Origin: Actinomycetota bacterium
GTDB taxonomy: Bacteria; Actinomycetota; Acidimicrobiia; Acidimicrobiales; JAMCPL01
Assembly (NCBI GenBank): GCA_023379675.1
Contig: JAMCPL010000007.1
Coordinates: forward strand, 43,637 to 107,636
DNA: 64,000 bases
Direction: 5' to 3'
The translations under genes were made by a program, and so were the position numbers. A model generated the notes under the pieces. That model saw only the letters and a program-made list of their open reading frames with translations, made no database searches and was not told where the DNA came from. This document shows, piece by piece, positions 42,466 to 51,350 of this stretch (its first letter is position 1; each line of letters opens with the position of its first letter).

Positions 42466-43675
42466 GCCCTTCTATCAAGTGCCCCATGCGTTCACGTTTG
42501 GTACGCAGGTACTCGATATTCTCTGGATTGGCCAGCGGTGGAAGAGCGACCCGCTCGACGATTTCCAACCCGAAACCCTCCAGCCCGCCGTACTTGAGAG
42601 GATTGTTGGTCATGAGCCTCATCCTGGTAACCCCCAAGTCAGCAAGTATCTGCGAGCCGATCCCATACTCACGGGTATCTACGGGGAGGCCCAACTCAAG
42701 ATTGGCGTCGACGGTGTCTCGACCCTGCTCCTGCAGGCTGTACGCTCTCATCTTGTGCCCCAGGCCTATCCCCCTGCCTTCGTGTCCCCTCAAATAGACT
42801 ACGACTCCCCTGCCTGCATCACCGATGAGCCTGAGTGCCTGGTCCAGCTGCACGCCACAGTCGCAACGCAGCGATCCGAACACATCTCCAGTCAGGCACT
42901 CGGAATGCACCCGCACCAGCACCGGTTCATCGACGGCCACCTCACCCTTTACAAGCGCAAAATGCTGCTCGCCATCAAGCACGGACTCGTAGACGTATCC
43001 ATCACATTCACCTATATCTGTAGGTATCCTGGCCTTGGCAATCAGTTTCACCAGCTTCTCCGTGCGCCGCCTGTATTTGATCAGATCAGCAATCGAAATC
43101 AGCGGTATGTCATGTTTCTCAGCAAATAACTCCAGCTCAGGTAGTCTCGCCATAGTTTTCTTGTTCTCGCTCACTATCTCGCAAAGCACTCCCGCCGGAT
43201 ACATGCCGGCGGCTTTGGCAAGATCTACGGAGGCTTCCGTATGGCCACCTCTCTTGAGCACGCCTCCAACGGAATACCGTAGCGGGAACACATGCCCCGG
43301 CCTGTTGAGGTCATCAGGCTTGGTGGAAGCATCGGTAAGGGCCTTGATGGTCGCCGCCCTGTCACTGGCTGAGATGCCGGAACTGGTCCCATGCGCCAGA
43401 TCCACGCTTACAGTGAAGGCGGTCTTCTGCGATTCGGTATTGGCCCATGGCTGGACCATGAGCGGCAGGTTCAACTCTTCGAGGCGGTCGGGGGTGAGCG
43501 GAACGCATATCACGCCTGAAGTATGTTCAAGAAAGAATGCCACCTTCTCAGAGGTGATGGCCTCTGCTGCCATGATCAGGTCACCCTCGTTCTCACGGTC
43601 CTCGTCGTCTACGACGACGAGGACGCCACCATTGCCTATAACCTCAATAGCCTCTTCTATGCTCGAGAACGCCAC
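42449..43675 (-). CDS. ribBA: Bifunctional DHBP synthase / GTP cyclohydrolase II
   Basis: VVVDDEDRENEGDLIMAAE, HTEASVDLAKAAGMYPAGVLCEI, RVHSECLTGDVFGSLRCDCGVQL. Confidence 0.97.
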   Translation of the reverse strand: MAFSSIEEAIEVIGNGGVLVVVDDEDRENEGDLIMAAEAITSEKVAFFLEHTSGVICVPLTPDRLEELNLPLMVQPWANTESQKTAFTVSVDLAHGTSSGISASDRAATIKALTDASTKPDDLNRPGHVFPLRYSVGGVLKRGGHTEASVDLAKAAGMYPAGVLCEIVSENKKTMARLPELELFAEKHDIPLISIADLIKYRRRTEKLVKLIAKARIPTDIGECDGYVYESVLDGEQHFALVKGEVAVDEPVLVRVHSECLTGDVFGSLRCDCGVQLDQALRLIGDAGRGVVVYLRGHEGRGIGLGHKMRAYSLQEQGRDTVDANLELGLPVDTREYGIGSQILADLGVTRMRLMTNNPLKYGGLEGFGLEIVERVALPPLANPENIEYLRTKRERMGHLIEGLDDVL

Positions 43676-44691
43676 CTGGCTGCCTCCTGTGGTTCAACGT
43701 CTACCCTGATATCATCTCCCAGCCTAGTCACAGACACAAGTCTCCCCCGCCACACTGACTCGACGGACGGGGCGCCAGCGCCCCGGAAAAGCGGCACACC
43801 ATCGTCGCCTCCAAAGAAGGCGGGAGCCATGTAAAGAATATATCTGTCAACCAATCCCGCCATGTGAAACTCACGCGCCGTGTAAGCGCCCCCCTCCACC
43901 AGCACCTGGAGGCATCCCTCTCGCCCCAGGTCAGCCAGTAGATCTTCGACATCGCCTTGAAACTCCTTCGCTGGAAACACTCTGGCGCCACTTGGCGCCC
44001 TGCCGAGCACCACCCTGAGCGGCATGCGAGCCGGTACAGGCACCGTCCTGGCTGTGAGTTCAGGATCATCCACACGTATAGTACCCGCTCCAGTAATTAT
44101 AGCATCACAACGCGCCCTCAGTCTGTGGACATCATCACGTGCATCAGGACCAGTGATCCACTTGGATGTCCCGTCAGGAGCAGCTATACGGCCATCGAGC
44201 GTGCTGCCGAGTTTCAGGATCACCCATGGTAATCCTGTCAGGCGATGTTTCAGATACGGCTCGAGCAATGCCTGCGCCGGAAGCTCCTGCACACCGGTCT
44301 CCACCTCCACTCCGGCACTCTTCAACTTGTCGATCCCCGCACCATTGACCTTGGGATCGGGATCCACCAAGGCTATCACCACGCGTTTCACCCCCGATCT
44401 GATTATCCGTTCTGTGCAGGGTGGGGTACGACCGTGATGGCAGCAGGGCTCCAGTGTCACGTAAAGCGTCGATCCTATTGCTTTAGCGCCTGATAGCTCG
44501 AGGGTGTCCAGCGCAACTACTTCCGCATGCCTCCCGCCTGGAGGTTCGGTTGCACCTTCGAAAACCCTTCCATCGGCGGTCACCACCACAGCACCGACCC
44601 AGGGATTCGGCGACGTCGTACCGGCACGCAACCTGGCCAAGTCAAGCGCCCGGGCCATCCGATCGGAGTCACGGGTGTCCTCGCTCTCCAT
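43657..44691 (-). CDS. ribD: Bifunctional deaminase/reductase RibD
   Basis: PNPWVGAVVV, HAEVVALD, TLEPCCHHGRTPPCTERII; C-terminal reductase domain. Confidence 0.96.
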   Translation of the reverse strand: MESEDTRDSDRMARALDLARLRAGTTSPNPWVGAVVVTADGRVFEGATEPPGGRHAEVVALDTLELSGAKAIGSTLYVTLEPCCHHGRTPPCTERIIRSGVKRVVIALVDPDPKVNGAGIDKLKSAGVEVETGVQELPAQALLEPYLKHRLTGLPWVILKLGSTLDGRIAAPDGTSKWITGPDARDDVHRLRARCDAIITGAGTIRVDDPELTARTVPVPARMPLRVVLGRAPSGARVFPAKEFQGDVEDLLADLGREGCLQVLVEGGAYTAREFHMAGLVDRYILYMAPAFFGGDDGVPLFRGAGAPSVESVWRGRLVSVTRLGDDIRVDVEPQEAARWRSRA

Positions 44692-45450
44692 CTACGCTGA
44701 CCCCAGTACCACATACCACAACCTATCCGAGACTCCCGAAACCAGGTCAGCCGCACGGGCATAGGAACGGTACATCTCACGGCATACAAAGACTTCCTTC
44801 AGATCGGCATTGTCACGCAACCCTGCCATGGCCTGCCTGTAACCGTACTCCACGGCTCTGGCCGAACGCACAGCCTTGTCGGCCGCCTTGCCTGCCTCGT
44901 CATGGTCCCTTTGCAGGAAGCCGAATCCTTGACCAAGATGGGACATTCCGGTACTGAGGTGCCCTCCCATGAATGCCGCGTACTTGTCCGGCGTCCATCC
45001 AAGCGCCTCCGCCTCGCGCACGATGTTCTTTGCGGCATTCACCACCCTGTCGCATCGCTCCGACAGTACGTACAGGTCTTCCTGGTCGATAGGAGTGACG
45101 AGCACGCCGCGAAGGGTGACGAGCAACGACTTCCTGGCATCATCGGCCTTGTGCTCAAGGTCTCTGACCGCTTTTGCAAATTCCTGACCACCACCGGCGG
45201 ACCACCGCGAGAAGGCAGCCAATGCATCGATGCTTACCTTGCCCTGCTCGACAAGCTGCACTACGACATCAGAGTCTGTAGGTTCGAGCAATCTCCTCCA
45301 CCATCTGGATTTGCTGTCCTGACCCAGAAGCGCTGCCCGCCGACCTCCCCGGCTGACCCTGCCGTTCTGGCTATCCTGGCCGTTCTGGCTATCCTGGCCG
45401 TTCTGGCTATCCTGGCCCTTCTGGCTATCCTGGCCGTCGCTCATCACCAT
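44692..45450 (-). CDS. DUF47 (PhoU-like) protein with repetitive N-terminus (GQDSQN)n
   Basis: FFSR-type DUF47 pattern FRDLEHKADDARKSLLVTLRGVLVTPIDQEDLYVLSERCDRVVNAAKNIVREAE; adjacent to PiT transporter. Confidence 0.85.
   Translation of the reverse strand: MVMSDGQDSQKGQDSQNGQDSQNGQDSQNGRVSRGGRRAALLGQDSKSRWWRRLLEPTDSDVVVQLVEQGKVSIDALAAFSRWSAGGGQEFAKAVRDLEHKADDARKSLLVTLRGVLVTPIDQEDLYVLSERCDRVVNAAKNIVREAEALGWTPDKYAAFMGGHLSTGMSHLGQGFGFLQRDHDEAGKAADKAVRSARAVEYGYRQAMAGLRDNADLKEVFVCREMYRSYARAADLVSGVSDRLWYVVLGSA
45361..45432. repeat. 18-bp tandem repeat GCC(G/C)TTCTGGCTATCCTG x4 (minisatellite)
   Basis: Three identical units and one with a single mismatch; encodes GQDSQN repeats on minus strand. 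Confidence 0.97.
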
Positions 45451-46470
45451 CTATCGTACTCCACCTGCCAGCCTCCACCCCCAGAACAGCAGGAATCCCC
45501 CCAACGCGCAGGCTGGAACCGTGATAACCCAAGCCCACAGTACGATCTCCACCTCCCGCCAGCGTACATGATGACGGCGCCTGACCATGCCTGCTCCTAC
45601 CATCCCAGACGTCACGACTGCAGAGGTGGAGACCGGTATGCCCATCAGTGCCGTGCCGAGTATGACCGCTGCAGCCGTTGCCTGGGTAGTAACCCCTTCT
45701 ATGGGCCCGCCACGGTACAAGCCGCGAGATACCGTTCTTATGATCCTCCTGCCTCCTATAGCCGTTGCCACTGCAAGTGCAAGACCGCATACCACCTTGA
45801 TCCACCAGGCAATGGCTACGTCATGAAGCCCGCTTGTACCCGCAACAGCAACCACCATGATGCCCATGGCCTTCTGGCCATCGTTGGTGCCGTCAGCGAT
45901 GCCCACCCAGGCCGCCATCGCCCAGGTACCGAGGCGTACCGGCCTGATCGCACCTCGCCGGAAGCGCCAATCCGGATGGTAGACACCCAGGGAAATCAGA
46001 GCGGCAAGCAGGCCGCCCGCGAACGGGGCAAGGAAGATCCCGCCCAACACTCCCAGGATACCAGTGACATGAAATCCACTCGCGTGGAACCAATTGATGG
46101 AGCCAAATCCCCTGGCTGCCACACCTGCACCGGCAAGACCCCCAACCAGGCCAACGCTGGCACTGACGGGTAACCCACGGCGCGCTGCTACCAGAGTAAA
46201 TACAGCTGACACAATACAGCCCATGCCAAGAGCAGCTACAAGCAGTGATGGAGGCAAACTGACAAGGCCCACTATCGTCCTTGCCACCGCAAGCCCCGCT
46301 ACAAGTGCACCGGCAAAATGCCACAGCACCGACCAGGCCAGGATACCTCTGTAAGGACCCGCTCGACCAGCAACGAGCGAGGCAGTTGCATTGGGTGCGT
46401 CGCTTACCCCTAGCAGTGTGGCCAGAAGCAGCGCCCCTATCACAGCAAGTATCTCAGAAGCCATGCTCAA
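45451..46470 (-). CDS. PiT-family inorganic phosphate transporter
   Basis: LGVSDAPNATASLVAGRAGPYRG, GIADGTNDGQKAMGIM, GIPVSTSAVVTSGMVGAG. Confidence 0.92.
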   Translation of the reverse strand: MSMASEILAVIGALLLATLLGVSDAPNATASLVAGRAGPYRGILAWSVLWHFAGALVAGLAVARTIVGLVSLPPSLLVAALGMGCIVSAVFTLVAARRGLPVSASVGLVGGLAGAGVAARGFGSINWFHASGFHVTGILGVLGGIFLAPFAGGLLAALISLGVYHPDWRFRRGAIRPVRLGTWAMAAWVGIADGTNDGQKAMGIMVVAVAGTSGLHDVAIAWWIKVVCGLALAVATAIGGRRIIRTVSRGLYRGGPIEGVTTQATAAAVILGTALMGIPVSTSAVVTSGMVGAGMVRRRHHVRWREVEIVLWAWVITVPACALGGFLLFWGWRLAGGVR

Positions 46471-46507
46471 TCATAGCCATTCCTCCATGATTTTTTCCGG
46501 AACGCGC

Positions 46508-46535
46508 TTGATTTCTCCTACCGGCAGTGTATAAT
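46508..46535 (+). promoter_or_regulatory. Sigma-70-like promoter TTGATT-N16-TATAAT for ilvB leader
   Basis: -35 46508-46513, perfect -10 46530-46535. Confidence 0.75.
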
Positions 46536-46544
46536 GGAATCGAA

Positions 46545-46592
46545 ATGGAAAACAGCTCGGCATGTAAACTTGTAGTAGTACTGACCACATAG
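46545..46592 (+). CDS. Putative ilvB leader (attenuator) peptide MENSSACKLVVVLTT
   Basis: ATG 9 nt after -10; Leu-Val-Val-Val-Leu run; followed by hairpin and terminator, then ilvB. Confidence 0.75.
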   Translation: MENSSACKLVVVLTT

Positions 46593-46622
46593 CGTACGTC
46601 GCCGTATCAAGACACGTACGCT
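46591..46622 (+). promoter_or_regulatory. Perfect 9-bp hairpin AGCGTACGT...ACGTACGCT overlapping leader stop codon (pause/attenuator element)
   Basis: Inverted repeat 46591-46599 / 46614-46622, 14-nt loop. Confidence 0.75.
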
Positions 46623-46623
46623 C

Positions 46624-46647
46624 AACCTCCCGAAAGGGAGGTTTTTT
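46624..46647 (+). terminator. Intrinsic terminator/attenuator AACCTCCC-GAAA-GGGAGGTT-TTTT
   Basis: 8-bp stem, GAAA tetraloop, U6 tract, upstream of ilvB. Confidence 0.9.
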
Positions 46648-46737
46648 AGTGGGAAAATTACTTGGGGCACCACCCGAACCTGGTTCACTCGGAAGGGTAC
46701 CACCTGGATGAGCAGCCAAAATGAAAGGAGAGCAGGA

Positions 46738-48519
46738 ATGGAGATCACAGGAGCACAGGCACTTGTCAAGAGCCTGGAGATGGAAGGCGTCGAGGTTGTG
46801 TTCGGCATGCCCGGTGGAGCGATACTGCCCGTATACGATCCATTGCTGGACACGCCGATACGCCACATCCTCGTGCGCCACGAGCAGGGGGCGGGTCATG
46901 CGGCGGAAGGATACGCTCATGCCACAGGACGCCCTGGTGTGGCCATTGTCACCAGCGGTCCCGCAGCAACAAATATCGTTACGGCCCTGTCTGACGCCTA
47001 CATGGACTCCATCCCGATAGTGGTCATAACCGGACAGGTCGCACGCCCGCTTATCGGAACAGACGCTTTCCAGGAATCCGATACGACGGGAATCACCATG
47101 GCGGTGACCAAGCACAACTGGCTTGTAACGGATCCGAACGAGATACCTGAAACCATTGCGGCTGCGTTCCATATTGCCACCACCGGCAGGCCAGGACCAG
47201 TACTGGTGGATCTTCCCAAGGATGTCACGAACGCACTGATGGAATGGCACTGGCCCGCATCCCCGGAGGAACTGGATCTTCCCGGATACCATCCGGTAAC
47301 ACGTGGAGATCCTTCCCTGGTTGCCAAAGCGGCAGAAATGATCGGTTCTGCGAAACGTCCCGTCCTGTACGTGGGGGGCGGGGTAATCAAGTCACATGGT
47401 TCCGAGGCATTACTCGATCTGGCGAACAGGACAGGCATACCGGTGGTCACAACGTTGATGGCGAGAAGCGCTTTCCCGAGTGCCCATCCACTCAGTCTCG
47501 GGATGCCCGGTATGCACGGCAACTACACGGCAGTAACCGCCATGCAGAAGTCCGACTTGCTCATAGCACTCGGCGCTCGATTCGATGACCGGGTCACCGG
47601 CAGGTTGGACGGTTTTGCCACAGAAGCTAAAGTCATCCATATCGACATAGACCCTGCCGAGTTTGGCAAGATACGCAAGCCGGATGTGGCCATATGCGGC
47701 GACTGCCGGCTGGTTACCGGACAGCTGATAGATGCGCTGGAGGATCTGGGGATGGGTCCGGTCGACGCACGACCCGATGACGGCGGTACCTCGAAGTACG
47801 CGCCGAGATTCCCCGACCAGCTATCAGAGTGGATGGATACCATCCGTGAATGGCAATCCAAGTACCCCTTGACCTACAACGAGGCCCGGGAAGGCGAGAT
47901 GCTCAAGCCGCAGATGGTCATAGAGACCTTGAGGGAGTTGACGCCAGATGACACCGTCCTCGTTACCGGAGTTGGCCAGCATCAGATGTGGGCGTCACTG
48001 TTCTGGCAGTTCAGGCTTCCAAATACGTTTGTCACCTCCGGCGGGCTTGGTACCATGGGCTTTGCGGTTCCAGCAGCCATAGGAGCGAAGGTGGGACGGC
48101 CTGACCGGATGGTCTGGGCCATTGATGGTGATGGATGTTTCCAGATGACCGCGCAGGAACTGGTCACTGCATCTGCAGAGGGCATTCCCGTCAAGATCGC
48201 CATACTAAACAACGCATATCTGGGCATGGTCCGCCAATGGCAAGAGATGTTCTACGAGGAACGCTATTCGGAGGTATACCTCTCTCCCGACTTGCCTGAC
48301 TACGTCAAGTGGGCCGAAGCAATGGGATGCGTCGGCCTGCGAGTCGACTCCCCCGAAGAAGTGGCGCCTGCAATCGAGAAGGCCAACGCCATCAATGACA
48401 GGCCGGTGGTCATTGACTTCAGGACAGATGCATTTGAAAAGGTGTACCCTATGGTGCCTGCTGGTGCATCGAATGACGATATCCTACTCTTTCCTGGACA
48501 GGCTGGGGAGGACCGATGA
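46738..48519 (+). CDS. ilvB: Acetolactate synthase large subunit
   Basis: MEITGAQALVKSLEMEGVEVVFGMPGGAILPVYDPL, RHEQGAGHAAEGYA, GDGCFQMTAQEL; RBS AAAGGAG upstream of ATG 46738. Confidence 0.97.
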   Translation: MEITGAQALVKSLEMEGVEVVFGMPGGAILPVYDPLLDTPIRHILVRHEQGAGHAAEGYAHATGRPGVAIVTSGPAATNIVTALSDAYMDSIPIVVITGQVARPLIGTDAFQESDTTGITMAVTKHNWLVTDPNEIPETIAAAFHIATTGRPGPVLVDLPKDVTNALMEWHWPASPEELDLPGYHPVTRGDPSLVAKAAEMIGSAKRPVLYVGGGVIKSHGSEALLDLANRTGIPVVTTLMARSAFPSAHPLSLGMPGMHGNYTAVTAMQKSDLLIALGARFDDRVTGRLDGFATEAKVIHIDIDPAEFGKIRKPDVAICGDCRLVTGQLIDALEDLGMGPVDARPDDGGTSKYAPRFPDQLSEWMDTIREWQSKYPLTYNEAREGEMLKPQMVIETLRELTPDDTVLVTGVGQHQMWASLFWQFRLPNTFVTSGGLGTMGFAVPAAIGAKVGRPDRMVWAIDGDGCFQMTAQELVTASAEGIPVKIAILNNAYLGMVRQWQEMFYEERYSEVYLSPDLPDYVKWAEAMGCVGLRVDSPEEVAPAIEKANAINDRPVVIDFRTDAFEKVYPMVPAGASNDDILLFPGQAGEDR

Positions 48520-49013
48520 AGGCCGAAACCACTACAGAACACCTGCATATCCTGTCAGTACTGGTAGAAAACAAATCAGGCGTGCTGGCCAGGGTAGCGG
48601 GGCTCTTCTCCAGACGAGGCTTCAACATCTACTCGCTGGCGGTTGCCCCCACCGACAACAAGCGTTTCAGCAGGCTGACGATAGTCGTCGACCTGGAGTC
48701 GGCCCCATTGGAACAGATAGTGATGCAACTTGACAAGCTGGTAAACGTGGTCGCTATCAATGAGCTTGCACCGGCAGATGCGATAGAGGCGGAACTGCTG
48801 CTGGCAACCGTCAAGTCCGATCCGGATAAAAGAGGTCAGATCATCCAGCTGGTCGGAGTGTTCGAGGGCAGGATCGTTGACGTAGGGGCAGCGAGCCTGA
48901 CTGTGATGCTTGCCGGCGAACCAAACAAACTGGACGACTTCGAGGAGCTGATCAGGCCTTACGAGATAGTCGACATACAGAGAACGGGCCGGGTGGCCCT
49001 GCCCAAGCTGTGA
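48516..49013 (+). CDS. ilvN: Acetolactate synthase small subunit
   Basis: HILSVLVENKSGVLARVAGLFSRRGFNIYSLAVAPTDNKRFSRLTIVV; ATGA overlap with ilvB. Confidence 0.97.
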   Translation: MKAETTTEHLHILSVLVENKSGVLARVAGLFSRRGFNIYSLAVAPTDNKRFSRLTIVVDLESAPLEQIVMQLDKLVNVVAINELAPADAIEAELLLATVKSDPDKRGQIIQLVGVFEGRIVDVGAASLTVMLAGEPNKLDDFEELIRPYEIVDIQRTGRVALPKL

Positions 49014-49127
49014 CACCAGGTATCCATACCAAATCGGAGACGCCCGTGCGTTGGTTCACCTGGGTAGAGTGGTGCCAAGCCTTCATGCCGAGTATCCATG
49101 CCAAGCTGCGATGCCCCGTATCCTGCC
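49003..49127. repeat. Imperfect intergenic repeats, CCAAGC(T/C)..GTATCCAT(A/G)CC units, main period 72 bp
   Basis: Units at 49003 and 49075, with a third partial unit at 49101 (CCAAGCTGCGATGCCCCGTATCCTGCC). Confidence 0.7.
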
Positions 49128-49170
49128 TCATGATTGAGCACGCGCCGCTCCAATGCACTAAGGTAAGTAT

Positions 49171-49590
49171 GTGCAGAAAATAATTGTAGTAAGCGATATT
49201 CCCACCTTTGGAAAAGTCATAAGGGCGTCCGTCGAAGATCGTGACATAGCTGTACAAGAGGTAACCTCCGGCCCCGAACTTCTGGCGGTAGTGGCCGGAA
49301 CGCCTCCCGATCTGGTGGTGTCAGACATGCAGGTTGGGAATATGGGCGGTATGGCAATTTGCCTGGAAATCAGACTGGAGGAATCCTACGGCAATCTCCC
49401 CCATATTCCGGTATTACTGGTAGTGGACCGCAGGGCGGACGTCTTTCTTGCAAGACGCAGTCACGCCGAAGGTTGGCTGGTGAAGCCTCTGGACCCATTG
49501 CGCACCCGCCGGGCGGTGCATGAGCTGCTCGATGGTAAAGATTTCCATGACAGACACTTGGAACCGGTTCCTCTGGTCACACCAGTCTAG
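49171..49590 (+). CDS. Stand-alone response-regulator receiver protein
   Basis: IIVVSDIPTFGKVIRASVEDRDI, DLVVSDMQVGNMGG, GWLVKPLDPLRTRRAV. Confidence 0.8.
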   Translation: MQKIIVVSDIPTFGKVIRASVEDRDIAVQEVTSGPELLAVVAGTPPDLVVSDMQVGNMGGMAICLEIRLEESYGNLPHIPVLLVVDRRADVFLARRSHAEGWLVKPLDPLRTRRAVHELLDGKDFHDRHLEPVPLVTPV

Positions 49591-49684
49591 AGGCTCACCA
49601 CCTGCTGCGACACCTCGTGTAGAGATTCCTACTCCATGCCGCCGCCAATCCGTGAATCCCAGTTCGGGTAACTTTCACAAGTAA

Positions 49685-50545
49685 ATGATGTTCCCAGCCC
49701 GCAAGAGACAGGCTATATCCCCAACCAGTGCCGCTGAATCAAGCCAGGCCGCCCAGCAAGAACAGTATATACTGTCTACACTGAACGATCTTCGTGACAT
49801 GGAAATTCGCGAAGTGATGACACCCCGGATGAACGTCATAGCACTGGCCATACCCGTCAGCTCCTCTGATGTCGCCCGAGCGGTAAAAGAGACCGGACAT
49901 AGTCGCTTCCCTGTGTACGACGGCGACCTCGACAACATGATCGGGGTGCTCTTCGTAAATGATCTCTTCAGGGCTGGGTGGGAGATTGATGATAGCAGCG
50001 AGGACGCCAGCAGCACGCACAGGCTTTCTTCCATCGACATTTCGAGGCGCATCCGCCAGCCTCACGTGGTACCTGAATCGCGCCATGTTCTTGATGTCCT
50101 TGCAGACATGCGACGCTACAGGCGAGCATTCGGAGTGGCGGTCGACGAATATGGGGGTGTTGCCGGCGTTGTAACCCTGAAAGACCTACTTGCTGCACTG
50201 GTAGGAGATCTGAAAGACGAACTCGACCCTGCAGGGGAACCGGAAGTCGTCCGTGTAGATCAAAGTCGTTGGCTGGTAAACGGTGGTCTCAATATCGACG
50301 ATGCCCGTGACCGCCTAGGAATAGAGTTGCCAGAAGGAGAATACGTCACACTCGCCGGCTTTCTTCTGGATCTGCTGGGACACATACCCGAAGAAGGAGA
50401 GCAGGTAACATACGGCGCCTGGGCATTCAAGGTGCAGGAGATGGATAAGCGACGGATTGCCAGAGTTGTCATAACGCGCCCTTCCACCGAGCCCGCGGGT
50501 CCTGATCCAAGCCAGTCGCGCCCACATGACGGCCTACTTGAGTAA
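49685..50545 (+). CDS. CorC/HlyC-like CBS-domain protein
   Basis: IREVMTPRMNVIAL, HSRFPVYDGDLDNMIGVLFVNDLF, RAFGVAVDEYGGVAGVVTLKDLL; C-terminal transporter-associated domain. Confidence 0.9.
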   Translation: MMFPARKRQAISPTSAAESSQAAQQEQYILSTLNDLRDMEIREVMTPRMNVIALAIPVSSSDVARAVKETGHSRFPVYDGDLDNMIGVLFVNDLFRAGWEIDDSSEDASSTHRLSSIDISRRIRQPHVVPESRHVLDVLADMRRYRRAFGVAVDEYGGVAGVVTLKDLLAALVGDLKDELDPAGEPEVVRVDQSRWLVNGGLNIDDARDRLGIELPEGEYVTLAGFLLDLLGHIPEEGEQVTYGAWAFKVQEMDKRRIARVVITRPSTEPAGPDPSQSRPHDGLLE

Positions 50546-50555
50546 GAATGTCAAT

Positions 50556-50750
50556 ATGGCAGTAAACAATGATTGCAGGCACTACCTCATGCAAACCACT
50601 TCCGGCGGGGATCGCCTGGAGCGTTGCCGGTTGGAAGCAAACCAGCATCTTCCCTTTGCCTGCCCGGATGGCTGCGTATTCTACGAACGAAGCAAGGTGT
50701 CGCAAGCAGGTTGGCATGTTCCCATCAAGAAGCCCAAACCACGCAACTGA
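50556..50750 (+). CDS. Small Cys-containing conserved hypothetical protein
   Basis: MAVNNDCRHYLMQTTSGGDRLERCRLEANQHLPFACPDGCVFYERSKVSQAGW. Confidence 0.6.
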   Translation: MAVNNDCRHYLMQTTSGGDRLERCRLEANQHLPFACPDGCVFYERSKVSQAGWHVPIKKPKPRN

Positions 50751-50888
50751 ACCAGCAAGCTGGAGTTGACCGGCTTATCCCGCAAACTCTCGGGAACGCC
50801 ATGAAGAGCGGTACAGTCCCCGGAAGGATGCCGGTAGGCAATTCCAGGCATTACCCGGCATTACCATCTTGCATCTAAACTAGTCAAG

Positions 50889-51350
50889 ATGGCCCCAGAT
50901 ACACTCATCATAGAAGCAAGCCACGCCGATGAACGTATGCTGCGGGCAATGCAGTCTCTCTTGGCCCAGCTGTCCCCGCAAGCACCGGAGCTGACCCTGG
51001 AAGCGCTGGAAGAGATAACGACCACACCCACCACCAGGCTGCTCCTGGCGGTGAGTAATACTACCGAGGAGGAAATAGTGGGAGCTCTCACTCTCGCAAT
51101 CTTCAGGATACCGTCGGGTATCAGGGCATGGATAGAAGATGTCGTAGTCGCCCCTGAATCGAGGGGCCAGGGAACCGGCTCGGCACTTGTCACCGCCGCA
51201 ATAGATACCGCCCAGGCTGAAGGGGCCAGGACAGTGGACCTCACTTCACGACCGGCACGCGAAGAGGCAAACAGATTGTATCGTAAACTTGGTTTCGAGC
51301 AACGTACCACCAACGTCTACAGGTACACGATTCGCGACTCAATCCTCTGA
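50889..51350 (+). CDS. GNAT-family N-acetyltransferase
   Basis: IRAWIEDVVVAPESRGQGTGSALVTAAIDTAQAEGARTVDLTSRPAREEANRLYRKLGFE. Confidence 0.92.
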   Translation: MAPDTLIIEASHADERMLRAMQSLLAQLSPQAPELTLEALEEITTTPTTRLLLAVSNTTEEEIVGALTLAIFRIPSGIRAWIEDVVVAPESRGQGTGSALVTAAIDTAQAEGARTVDLTSRPAREEANRLYRKLGFEQRTTNVYRYTIRDSIL

